A stretch of DNA of 51,763 bases from Bacteroidota bacterium (GTDB taxonomy: Bacteria; Bacteroidota; Rhodothermia; Rhodothermales; JANQRZ01), in contig JBCDKT010000028.1 in assembly GCA_038746285.1 (NCBI GenBank), positions 1 to 51,763 of the forward strand, given 5' to 3'. This document shows, in pieces, positions 16,456 through 23,653 of this stretch; positions within the stretch are counted from its first letter, which is position 1; every line of letters starts with the position of its first letter. A program made the position numbers and the translations under genes. The notes under the pieces were generated by a model that was given only the letters and a program-made list of their open reading frames with translations, had not been told where the DNA came from and ran no database searches.

Positions 16456-16485
16456 GATTATACAGAGGAAGATTATACAGAGGAA
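16456..16485 (-). promoter_or_regulatory. Tandem 15-bp duplication carrying two TATAAT boxes
   Basis: GATTATACAGAGGAA occurs twice without a gap (16456-16470, 16471-16485). On the minus strand each copy supplies a perfect TATAAT (16462-16457 and 16477-16472), 27 and 42 bases before the ATG of the fused TssB-TssC gene. No good -35 element is evident at 17 bases, so the promoter call is tentative. Confidence 0.4.
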
Positions 16486-16533
16486 CGAGGGGGGCCGTGG
16501 TGAAAGGCCGCACGAACAGGCCTTGTGTCCCAG

Positions 16534-16704
16534 CTAGAGCTTGTTAGCAACTTGAGAGGCCCTGATGGCGCAGAAACGCTGTTCTGCTACTGTTGCCTCC
16601 TCACACCGAGTCATTCCCGACCCTGATCGGGAATGACGGCTGTTTTTGAGGAGAACGCTGAGACCTAAACGCTGAGACCCAACCGAGTCCATAACATGCT
16701 CTAG
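16534..16704. mobile_element. MITE-like element, copy 2 (complete)
   Basis: A 171-base non-coding element with imperfect terminal inverted repeats. The left end CTAGAGCTTGTTA (16534-16546) matches the reverse complement of the right end, CTAGAGCATGTTA, and similarity continues to about 23 bases (16 matches). CTAG flanks both ends and may be, or contain, the target duplication. The element is the same as bases 1-184. It lacks that copy's extra palindrome but has a 14-base internal duplication (AACGCTGAGACC at about 16655 and 16669). The TAG stop of the TIGR02270 gene lies inside its right terminus. Confidence 0.65.
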
Positions 16705-18107
16705 GTCGGCAGCAGCTGGCGCGCGATGTACCAGCACCCAGGCTGGAACGTCGCGCTGTCCTCCGTGGCCTTCTGGGCCGCGCCGACAATCGCCCGCTGC
16801 TGTTCGGTGACGAGCCAGTCCGACTCAAAGGGGACATCGATGCCGTAGCGGACAACGAGTTCTTCGTGGGCTAGCTGCCTGAGCCAGCGAGGCATCCGCT
16901 CGGCTTGCAAGGTGCGCACGAGGCTTAGCGGCGTACACGGCTCGCCCAGTCGGTAGCGGGTACCCGGTTCGAAGCGCCCGCCGCTCTCGCTCCACCACGC
17001 CCGCCACAGGGCCGGGTCCTGCGCCAGTCGCTCTACAGTCTCGCCATACGGTTCCCCGTCTGGACGCAGCGGGAGCTCGCCCCGCCGGTAGGCTTCGAGT
17101 TCGTCCTCGAACAGTTCGTCCTCGTCCATCTCCTCCGGCACGAACGCTTCCTCGACCGGCGCATGCCCCGTGATGAGGTACAGCCCGAGCGCTGCAGCCT
17201 CAGCCAGATTCGGATTTTCGAGATGGCTCAGCAGCGCCTCCACCGCCACCGGGTCTCCGAGCAGCCCGAGCGCCGTCGCGCTTGCCGGACTCGCCGCCGA
17301 CGCGAGCATCCGCCCGTGATGGGCCGAGCCGCTGATCCCGATGAGGGGGAGCGCCCACGCCGCGTCCCGCTCGTGCGAGGCGATGTGCTGGAGTGCTGCT
17401 TGCTCGCTGAGGCGCAGCAGGGCCAGCGCCGCCTCGGCCCGTACGGTTTCACTGCTGTGTTGCACGTAGTCGTTGTAGAGCACCGTCCGCGCTGCGTTCA
17501 CGCGCAGCCGACCCAGCGCTCGGATGAGGTCCGGCAGAACACCCAGGGCAGCTTGGGGGAGCGCGGCCAGCAGTGCTCTCCCGGCCTCCAGCCGCCGGTA
17601 ACCGATGACGTACGCCGCGACCCGCTGCTTCCACAGGAGGGTGTCCGCGAGCCATCCTACAACGTTCTCCGCCCACGCCTCAGGAAGCTCCGCCGCCAGC
17701 GCATCGCGTACCGCGAGCACCTGCTCTTCGTCGTCACCGTCCAGTTTCTCCAGTACCTCGTCCAGCAGATCCTTGCGCTCGTGCCAGCAGACCACCCGCA
17801 GCGCCGCGTGCAGTTCGCCCGCGCCCCCCTCCTCCGCTTGCTGCTGACACACCGCCAGCGCTAACTCCTCGCCGAGCACAAGCCCGTCAACGTGCGCCTC
17901 AAACCGTTCCTCGGACGCAGCGCGGTCAAGCCACGTCAATTCGAAATCGGTGAGTAGGCTGTCGCGGCGCTGCTCGTAGAGGAAGCTCCCGTCGGCCAGG
18001 TGTTCGAGGTAAACTTCAATCCGAAACCCTTCTTCTGACAATGAAGGGGTCAGCAGCTTGCCGGACCTCAGAAGCTCACGCCATCTATCAACATTCGTTG
18101 CAGGCAT
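16701..18107 (-). CDS. TIGR02270-family HEAT-repeat protein
   Basis: 468 residues from ATG 18107 (MPATNVDRW). This start clears the upstream stop at 18130 by 22 bases; an ATG at 18137 would overlap that gene. The N-terminal part (RDSLLTDFELTWLDRAASEERFEAHVDGLVLGEE in pieces, about 65-110) matches the TIGR02270 pattern as I remember it, a family of unknown function often found near T6SS genes. The middle (190-340) is alanine- and leucine-rich with HEAT-like helix pairs (GVLPDLIRALGRLRVNAART, TVRAEAALALLRLSEQAALQ). The C-terminal stop lies within the repeat element, so the last residues may be altered by the insertion. It ends the effector block, so an accessory, chaperone or immunity role is possible. 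Confidence 0.65.
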   Translation of the reverse strand: MPATNVDRWRELLRSGKLLTPSLSEEGFRIEVYLEHLADGSFLYEQRRDSLLTDFELTWLDRAASEERFEAHVDGLVLGEELALAVCQQQAEEGGAGELHAALRVVCWHERKDLLDEVLEKLDGDDEEQVLAVRDALAAELPEAWAENVVGWLADTLLWKQRVAAYVIGYRRLEAGRALLAALPQAALGVLPDLIRALGRLRVNAARTVLYNDYVQHSSETVRAEAALALLRLSEQAALQHIASHERDAAWALPLIGISGSAHHGRMLASAASPASATALGLLGDPVAVEALLSHLENPNLAEAAALGLYLITGHAPVEEAFVPEEMDEDELFEDELEAYRRGELPLRPDGEPYGETVERLAQDPALWRAWWSESGGRFEPGTRYRLGEPCTPLSLVRTLQAERMPRWLRQLAHEELVVRYGIDVPFESDWLVTEQQRAIVGAAQKATEDSATFQPGCWYIARQLLPT

Positions 18108-18129
18108 CACGCTTGGTCGGGCTTTGCCC

Positions 18130-18909
18130 TCAGGCATCCAGAGGAGTGTAGGGAAATGCGCGAGCTTCGAAGCGGGCATAGTCAGGTTTACGAGCCATAG
18201 TTGGGCAGTAGCGGTAAACATCGCCTGCGGTGATGCCCGAATCTTCGGCAATGCGCAGCAGTGCCAGGCCCTCTAGAAAAACTAGGTGGTGATCGTCGTA
18301 TCGGTACGACACAGACTGCCGGTACTCCATCTCTGCTTCGTACTGAATGAGCAGCCCGAGAAAGGCCTGATGAAACGCGAACCGGTCTCGATCCAATAGC
18401 GCACGCATCACCGGGACCCGTGCTTCCGAAAGCTCTCCGAGCGCTTCGACATACTGTCCGAAGATCCGTTCGGCATCGCTTGCCTCCTCTCTCACCAGCG
18501 CACCGACGAGCCGTGCGTAGTAGTAGTCCTCATCGTACTCGTGGCCCTCGACCGGAGCGTCAGCCACGAGATCGTCCAGCTCTCGGGCGACCCCATACTG
18601 CCCCGCCACAATGGCTCCTACGAGTGGCCCCGTCACACTTGCGCGTCGCTCTGGGTGAACTCGGTCTTCAGCCAGACATCGACGAAGGAAATACCGCCTC
18701 GTTAAAGCGCCGTCGATGAGTCGGTGAAAAAAACCTTCGGTGTTTGCTTCGATCAGTAGCTCGCAGAGACCAAGGGTCTGGTAGAGTTCAGCGAGGTCGT
18801 TCGCCATCCGCCCTATGTCCTCAACGGTTGAGGCCTCGGTGATCCGGTCGATGAGAAAGCTCGCGTATTGGGCTGCCTCATCATGCACATGTTCGAGCGA
18901 ATAGCTCAT
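18130..18909 (-). CDS. Predicted immunity protein, possibly Imm49 family
   Basis: 259 residues, all-helical by composition, with no signal or membrane segment. Stretches such as PLVGAIVAGQYGVARELDDLVADA and FHQAFLGLLIQYEAEME recall Imm49-type proteins, but this is pattern memory, not a search. It begins 3 bases after the Imm11-like gene and follows the AHH nuclease by two genes, which is a typical place for a cognate or spare immunity protein. Acidic residues are frequent (EGHEYDEDYYYARL), as in proteins that bind basic nuclease toxins. GC content is lower than in the core T6SS genes. Alternatives are an unrelated T6SS accessory protein or an orphan immunity gene left from a replaced effector. 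Confidence 0.5.
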   Translation of the reverse strand: MSYSLEHVHDEAAQYASFLIDRITEASTVEDIGRMANDLAELYQTLGLCELLIEANTEGFFHRLIDGALTRRYFLRRCLAEDRVHPERRASVTGPLVGAIVAGQYGVARELDDLVADAPVEGHEYDEDYYYARLVGALVREEASDAERIFGQYVEALGELSEARVPVMRALLDRDRFAFHQAFLGLLIQYEAEMEYRQSVSYRYDDHHLVFLEGLALLRIAEDSGITAGDVYRYCPTMARKPDYARFEARAFPYTPLDA

Positions 18910-18912
18910 GCG

Positions 18913-19500
18913 TCAGAGGATCGCGATGTGTCTAAAACCATCCAACTCGTTGAACTCAATTCCAGTGAACCCCTGAGCCTTGATCCGTTCAGCTAAGCTC
19001 TGCCTAACCAGGACAGGGTATGGGTATCTGTCCAGACGGAACAAAATCACACCAGGATCGAGGCATCCCTCTTTGAGTACAAGGCGCTCGACTGATGCAA
19101 ACACGTCCGGCTTAAACGGCCAGACTTCTCCGCCGCTGGCCTCACCATCCAGGCAGTTCTGGTGCTCTAGGATGTGTGCGACATAGAACTGCTCGTCCAC
19201 GGGCCGTCCTTTATGATCGAGCACCGCGACTGGAAGGAACTCTACGTTGCTTAAATCCTCCTGTATCTCTAGGAACGTTCTGACACGCTCTGAGATGACA
19301 AGCGCACCACTCTGATTATTAACGAAATCGCGGAGCTCCATGCCATAGTTCGGGAGCATGGGGAAATAGGTGTCCTCGGGAAATTCTGCAGCGAGCGAGA
19401 GGTCCTTACTAAGTCTGTAAGGACGCGGGATGTTTACCAGGGCGTCAAGCACTGCCGCGGTCGGCTCTTTCTGGATCGTGATGTAGTACAGGTCTTCCAT
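18913..19500 (-). CDS. Imm11-like (DUF1629/MXAN_0049 type) immunity protein
   Basis: 195 residues, mixed alpha/beta, cytoplasmic. The order of motifs fits the DUF1629/Imm11 family: an early aromatic segment, a middle stretch with a DFVNNQSGALVISERVRTFL helix, LSNVEFLPVAVLDHKGRPV, then FRLDRYPYPVLVRQSLAERI and GFTGIEFNELD near the end. Members neutralise toxins of polymorphic and T6SS systems. It starts 24 bases after the AHH nuclease gene and is therefore the best candidate for its cognate antitoxin. It has a visibly lower GC content than the flanking secretion genes. Family assignment is from recognition of the C-terminal pattern and is moderately sure. Confidence 0.62.
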   Translation of the reverse strand: MEDLYYITIQKEPTAAVLDALVNIPRPYRLSKDLSLAAEFPEDTYFPMLPNYGMELRDFVNNQSGALVISERVRTFLEIQEDLSNVEFLPVAVLDHKGRPVDEQFYVAHILEHQNCLDGEASGGEVWPFKPDVFASVERLVLKEGCLDPGVILFRLDRYPYPVLVRQSLAERIKAQGFTGIEFNELDGFRHIAIL

Positions 19501-19524
19501 TGAGGTTGGACTGAGCAGGCGCGG

Positions 19525-20421
19525 TCAACTAGCTGTTCCGGTTAGCGGGTTCCAGCCATCCGCCATGGTGAAGTTCTTGTACCAGGTGGGATCGTAGTCT
19601 GGGTTCTCCTCCCACTTTCTCTCTCCACCCCGCTTCCTCTTGTTTCCCAGAACTCTCCTGTATCCCTTAGCCCAGTTATCGCCGGTAGCATTCTCACCGC
19701 GAGTCTCGAGTTCCCGACGGAACCACTGAGAGGTGTTTTTGAGAGCCTGCGCGATTTGTGCCGGATCAACACCCAATGCCTCGGGGCTTTCAATATGCCC
19801 GTCGCGCTCCTCTAGGACGAGATTCCACATCTGGTGTAGCCATTTCGCCACCACTCGGTTATACTCCGTATGGCCCCAGTTGACATACTGGTGGATACAG
19901 GAACCCTCGGGCGATCCCTCCTTGTCGAGAAGCCCCTTCCACGTCTTACGAGTTCCTCTGTCCTTCCTGTTAAACGAGCCGATCCGCTGGCTCATGTACG
20001 CCCCCACAATCTCTGCCGCACGAATTTCCAGCTTCGGGTCTTCAGGGTCGAGCGCGATGCTAGCGCGGTCGAAGTACATCATAAACGAGTTGAGGTGAGG
20101 CATGCCGACTAGGTTGTCCTGATCGTCGAGGTTCCACGGAGTAACCCACTTCAGATCCTCGAAGAAATCAGCGTACCCTTCAATTTCAATCGCGGTCACA
20201 CCCTGCGTCGGACTGCCGGGCCGAGCGGGGCTCCCCTCAATAGATTGCTTTATTGATTCCTTGGGCACGATGTGGTGCGCCTCCCAGCGAGGGCCATTGT
20301 AGCCGAGCCCTTCGCAGTTATCGCGGTAGTTCTTGCCTACCGGGTTACCGTCCATGTTCTTCTCGAACCAGCCTTTGCGGTCGCCCAGGTCCTTGCTCTG
20401 GTGCTTGCTTGATTTCCCCAT
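19525..20421 (-). CDS. AHH-family nuclease effector (HNH/EndoVII fold)
   Basis: 298 residues from ATG 20421, which clears the upstream stop by 13 bases and has AGGA just before it; an earlier ATG at 20451 would overlap. The motif RWEAHHIVPKES (45-56) gives the A-H-H signature, followed by DNLVGMPHLNSF (102-113) and the later HQYVNWGHTEYNRVV (177-191) with the spaced histidines of this family. AHH proteins are metal-dependent nucleases used as toxins in polymorphic and T6SS systems. There is no signal peptide and no PAAR or MIX domain, so it is probably cargo loaded on the VgrG/DUF4150 spike through the DUF2169 adaptor. A putative immunity gene follows at once. DNA or RNA preference cannot be told. 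Confidence 0.8.
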   Translation of the reverse strand: MGKSSKHQSKDLGDRKGWFEKNMDGNPVGKNYRDNCEGLGYNGPRWEAHHIVPKESIKQSIEGSPARPGSPTQGVTAIEIEGYADFFEDLKWVTPWNLDDQDNLVGMPHLNSFMMYFDRASIALDPEDPKLEIRAAEIVGAYMSQRIGSFNRKDRGTRKTWKGLLDKEGSPEGSCIHQYVNWGHTEYNRVVAKWLHQMWNLVLEERDGHIESPEALGVDPAQIAQALKNTSQWFRRELETRGENATGDNWAKGYRRVLGNKRKRGGERKWEENPDYDPTWYKNFTMADGWNPLTGTAS

Positions 20422-20434
20422 CGGTCCTGTGTGG

Positions 20435-21562
20435 TCAGTTGCGCGCGGCACTTAGGGCCAGCGCTGCTCGGGCACCGCTGCTAGAAGCAAGGTGGAGAAA
20501 AGCCCGCTCGATCCTCGCGACCCGCTGGAACAGGTGCAGCGTCAGAGCCACTCCGATCAGTCCCGCTGCTGCTCCGGTGTCCCCAAATGAAGCTGCCGGA
20601 TACCAGACCGGGCGATCGAGAGCAGCGTCATGTTCGGCGTAGAGACGTGACAGCGCGTAACCCCAGTCTGCGGCGCGCCATACCTCGCCGTTCAGGTCCC
20701 CGACGATAATGTCTGGGATAAACCCCGACGTGCGGAGGACAGCATCGGTAACTCGGGCCAGAGCTTCTCCGCGCGGCTGATCACCGGTAAAGCGGTCCTC
20801 GGGCTCAGCGTCGAGACCCGTAACATTGATCGTTCCGAGCGTGTCTGTCTGTCCTGAGTACGGTTCGACGAGCAGAAATGCAGCACCTTCGCCGGGCAGA
20901 AAGCCGTTGGCCTGGGCGGGTGTTTTTATCATGGAGAGGCCGAGCAGCGCCTCCAGCAGGTACGGCTCGAGGTGACTGGCAATGCCACCAACTATGCACT
21001 GCTCAATCTGCCCAGCAGCGAGCCAGCTTGCGGCTCGCAGCAGCATCGTTGCCAATCCAGTCTGATCCTCAAAGATCAGGGCTTGGTGCTCGGTATCCAC
21101 GTCCAGTTCGGCAAGACGTAGCATGGTAGGCAAAAGCCGAGAAGCATACTCATTCTGGCGCCACTCCATTTCGTACTCTCCGCCGGTCACTGGCTCCCTT
21201 CTCCCTTCTGCCTCCCGCCAACGCTCCCACTGGGTGTGGTACAAACCGCTGGGTACGTTGACCAGGCACCCTGTTCGGTACTCTTCATTCGGTGAGAGCC
21301 CATCCCAAAGGTCGGCCAGCGCTGCTCCCCCAAGCTGTGCGAGACGACCTAGGCCGGTAAATCCGTCCGTGACCGTGGGAACGCTGTGGGTAAGGACCTC
21401 GACCTCTTCGTCGGTGTCTCCAGCCTGAACGGTCAGGCCCCCGCGTGGCGTCGGGCGCACCATCCCTGCCCGCGCTGCTGCACATCCTGTTGTGGCATCA
21501 AGCCCGAGGCTCGACACCATACCGACCGCTGTGATTGCAAGGTCCAGGCGCTGCGCACCCAT
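20435..21562 (-). CDS. Ketosynthase-like (thiolase-fold) protein of T6SS effector module
   Basis: 375 residues from ATG 21562, 5 bases after the DUF4150 stop; the frame extends to an ATG at 21595 that would overlap. The beta-ketoacyl synthase fold is recognisable from CIVGG (189-193), GFLPGEGAAFLLVE (220-233) and ASFGDTGAAAGLIGVAL (324-340). Aligned by eye with FabB, the nucleophile Cys is Gln167, the first His is near Asn291 and the second His is Asp328, so ordinary condensation is unlikely. Genes annotated as 3-oxoacyl synthase recur next to DUF2169/DUF4150 in T6SS clusters without a known role. I infer a structural or loading factor for the effector that follows it by 13 bases. Confidence 0.72.
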   Translation of the reverse strand: MGAQRLDLAITAVGMVSSLGLDATTGCAAARAGMVRPTPRGGLTVQAGDTDEEVEVLTHSVPTVTDGFTGLGRLAQLGGAALADLWDGLSPNEEYRTGCLVNVPSGLYHTQWERWREAEGRREPVTGGEYEMEWRQNEYASRLLPTMLRLAELDVDTEHQALIFEDQTGLATMLLRAASWLAAGQIEQCIVGGIASHLEPYLLEALLGLSMIKTPAQANGFLPGEGAAFLLVEPYSGQTDTLGTINVTGLDAEPEDRFTGDQPRGEALARVTDAVLRTSGFIPDIIVGDLNGEVWRAADWGYALSRLYAEHDAALDRPVWYPAASFGDTGAAAGLIGVALTLHLFQRVARIERAFLHLASSSGARAALALSAARN

Positions 21563-21567
21563 GCGTC

Positions 21568-22029
21568 TCAGAATGGTTGGTCGCAGATCAGACACACCGG
21601 CTTCTCGTTGCCCGGGATGCTAATGATCGGTGGCTGAATGAGTGGAAAAGGCGGCGTGTTTTTGTCGTTGTGCAACATCAGGTCGAGGGCTCGGGCGACG
21701 TTCTTCCCCTCCACCTTCACGTCGAAGCTGAAGCTGACAAACTCAGCCTTACCTTTTGTCTTGTTGGAGATGATGCCTTTTAGCGTCCCCGGCTCGTCGC
21801 CCGTACTGGTCTTGAAGTTGGAGTCTTTGAGACAGATCGGGTTGCCGTCGCACTTCACCTTCTTGCTTCCCTTCGCAGTGTCGGCAGACCGAGCGATGTT
21901 GGGATAGGGAATCGGGACCGGCGGGGCAGGCGGCGCGGGCGTCTTGCACACGTCGGGAAACGCGATGGTGACGCCGCCGCTGCCTTTGTGGACAACGGAG
22001 AGTTGGTTGACGCCTACAGTGACTCCCAT
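21568..22029 (-). CDS. DUF4150 PAAR-like spike tip protein
   Basis: 153 residues. The N-terminal part has GVTIAFPDVCKTPAPP and PVPIPYPNIARSADT, the hallmark of DUF4150 (PAAR-like) proteins that cap the VgrG spike. Cysteines at DVCKTP, KCDGNPIC and PVCLICDQ may hold metal at the tip. The C-terminal half (from about 75) has strands and the helix VARALDLMLHNDKNTPP. No toxin domain is fused to it, so the tip is separate from the effector. It lies 12 bases after DUF2169, its usual partner, and 5 bases before the ketosynthase-like gene. No classical PAAR gene is seen in the window, so this is probably the working tip. Confidence 0.85.
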   Translation of the reverse strand: MGVTVGVNQLSVVHKGSGGVTIAFPDVCKTPAPPAPPVPIPYPNIARSADTAKGSKKVKCDGNPICLKDSNFKTSTGDEPGTLKGIISNKTKGKAEFVSFSFDVKVEGKNVARALDLMLHNDKNTPPFPLIQPPIISIPGNEKPVCLICDQPF

Positions 22030-22041
22030 GACGGCTCTGGT

Positions 22042-23112
22042 TTAGGCAGCAGGAATGAGGGCAGTGTCGGGCGCGGCGTGTACGGACTGCGCGTGCGGCT
22101 CGACGTGGATCGCCGTGACGGCGTGGGGGCCGGCAGGAATGAGCAGGTGCGCTCGCCACAGCAGAAGCACCTGCATCGCGTCAGTGTCGAGGATGACGGT
22201 GTCGAGATGCGGCTCCAGCGGTCTGTCGGCGGCTCGGTGCCGCACGACAGTTACGTGCGGCGGCGGCTCGGTGGGCAGGCTGAACGAGAGCCACGGCACG
22301 GATGCCGCGTTGGCAATCACGACCGACTCATTTCCTTGAAGATACCTGCCGGTAATCTGGCCGGGAGGTGCCGCGTTGAAAAAGCGCCGGTCGAAGTCTA
22401 TGGGCAAAAGGGGCATCCGCGTCTGCTGCCACGTCTCGTCGTAGGTACCGGCATAGCCGAGCCGAGGGCTCCAGTGCGGGCCGATGAACCCGACGCCGGC
22501 GGGCGGCGGGGTATCGCCGGGAGCCGTGATGAGCTTGCGTGGGTCTTCCAGATTCGGCAACGCGGTCTGCTCGACGAAGGCCACCTGCACCTTCTTCCGG
22601 TAGCCGACCCCGACAGGATTCCGCTGCTCGACGCGGTGCTGGCGCTCGTCGGGAGCGGTACGGTCCCACCCCCCGAAGGCGCGCTCCCAGACCAGCGGGA
22701 CGCGCTCGAACGGCTGCGGCTCGCTGATCTTGTAGAATCCCAGCGTCGAGGTCCAGTGCCGGTCGCCGAAGACGCGGATGGTCTTCTGCACCGGACCGAC
22801 CTGAAAACCAACGTCGACCTGCCGCGCGCCGGCTCGGTCAGGGTAGGCGTGCCCGACAAGGACCACATCAGTGCTTGGCTTGGCGAAAGCGACCTCCGGC
22901 TCGAACCGCATGCTGGACTCGGCAGGATCGCCGTAGTAGGTGCCTGCGAGGTCAACCGCGACTTGCTCCTCGGCAAGCGCGAGCGGCTCGCCCGGCCGGA
23001 TAGCGTACGTCGCTTTCACGACCACCGCGAGGAGGTCGCGCCCGTCTTCGTCAGCGAGGAATAGTTCCTGCGCTGCGAAGGGAGATTCGTTGACGAGGCC
23101 TTCGGTTGCCAT
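22042..23112 (-). CDS. DUF2169 T6SS adaptor/chaperone
   Basis: 356 residues from ATG 23112 (MATEGLVNESPFAAQ). An ATG at 23130 would add six residues, but those bases belong to a recent 16-base duplication, so 23112 is preferred. Family motifs are clear: DGRDLLAVVVKATYAI, TYYGDPAESSMRFEPE, TDVVLVGHAYP and TIRVFGDRHW, then PLVWERAFGGWDRT. DUF2169 proteins are cytoplasmic adaptors that bind effectors and PAAR-like tips and load them on VgrG. The order vgrG, DUF6484, DUF2169, DUF4150, effector, immunity is the standard one for such islands. It is not secreted as far as the sequence shows. Confidence 0.87.
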   Translation of the reverse strand: MATEGLVNESPFAAQELFLADEDGRDLLAVVVKATYAIRPGEPLALAEEQVAVDLAGTYYGDPAESSMRFEPEVAFAKPSTDVVLVGHAYPDRAGARQVDVGFQVGPVQKTIRVFGDRHWTSTLGFYKISEPQPFERVPLVWERAFGGWDRTAPDERQHRVEQRNPVGVGYRKKVQVAFVEQTALPNLEDPRKLITAPGDTPPPAGVGFIGPHWSPRLGYAGTYDETWQQTRMPLLPIDFDRRFFNAAPPGQITGRYLQGNESVVIANAASVPWLSFSLPTEPPPHVTVVRHRAADRPLEPHLDTVILDTDAMQVLLLWRAHLLIPAGPHAVTAIHVEPHAQSVHAAPDTALIPAA

Positions 23113-23114
23113 GT

Positions 23115-23144
23115 CAGTTGATGAGCACATCAGTTGATGAGCAC
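23115..23144. repeat. 16-bp tandem duplication at a gene junction
   Basis: CAGTTGATGAGCAC occurs at 23115-23128 and 23131-23144, a 16-base period. It covers the last codons and stop of the DUF6484 gene and the bases just before the DUF2169 start. It creates a second ATG overlapping the stop (TGATG on the minus strand). Confidence 0.85.
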
Positions 23145-23651
23145 GTTGCCGCCCTTGATCTTGTTCGTCCGACGTGCCCGGCTGACGATCTTCAGTCCTT
23201 TGACGACCACCTCGCCGCTAGCGCGGAGGAGAATGCTGCTCTTACCGCACTGCAGGACGAGTTCGCGCTCGGCTTCGATGCAGACCGTCCGACCATCTAC
23301 CCGGACCTGCCGGTTCGCGCCAGCCGGAAGCACGGCAGCGTGTTCTTGAGGCACCGGTGCTTGTGGCGGCGGCTCATGAACCGGCGCCGTCTGCAGCACG
23401 CCTAGCACGACGGGGCGCTGCGGGTCACTCTGTTCGAAGGCGAGCACGACCTGTTGTCCAACCGCGCTCGGCGTCACGGCGACGGTCGAGCGGGCAGCGA
23501 CGGGATCCCATCCGTGGCCTGGATAGACCACGCGCAGCCCCGCGCCCGGCTCGGCGCTGACGAGCGTGCCTATGCACACGCCTCCTGCACTGGGAGGTGG
23601 CGCGTCGAGCAACTCCGGCCCGGTGACTTGAGGAGTGTGTTCCGAGGGCAT
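23130..23651 (-). CDS. DUF6484 mini-spike protein
   Basis: 173 residues. Residues 24-85 form an OB-like beta domain (GVCIGTLVSAEPG, VVYPGHGWDP, VALAFEQ-like strand, PVVLGVLQ), the DUF6484 pattern seen beside vgrG genes. A Pro/Ala linker follows. The C-terminal 60 residues (VRVDGRTVCIEAERELVLQ, KSSILLRASGEVVVKGLKIV) resemble the tail of the neighbouring VgrG, with the same SGxxxxKG spacing. It looks like a VgrG spike without the gp27-like base. It starts 2 bases after the vgrG stop and ends in the duplicated junction with DUF2169. A role as adaptor or extra spike section is inferred. Confidence 0.72.
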   Translation of the reverse strand: MPSEHTPQVTGPELLDAPPPSAGGVCIGTLVSAEPGAGLRVVYPGHGWDPVAARSTVAVTPSAVGQQVVLAFEQSDPQRPVVLGVLQTAPVHEPPPQAPVPQEHAAVLPAGANRQVRVDGRTVCIEAERELVLQCGKSSILLRASGEVVVKGLKIVSRARRTNKIKGGNVLIN

Positions 23652-23653
23652 GT

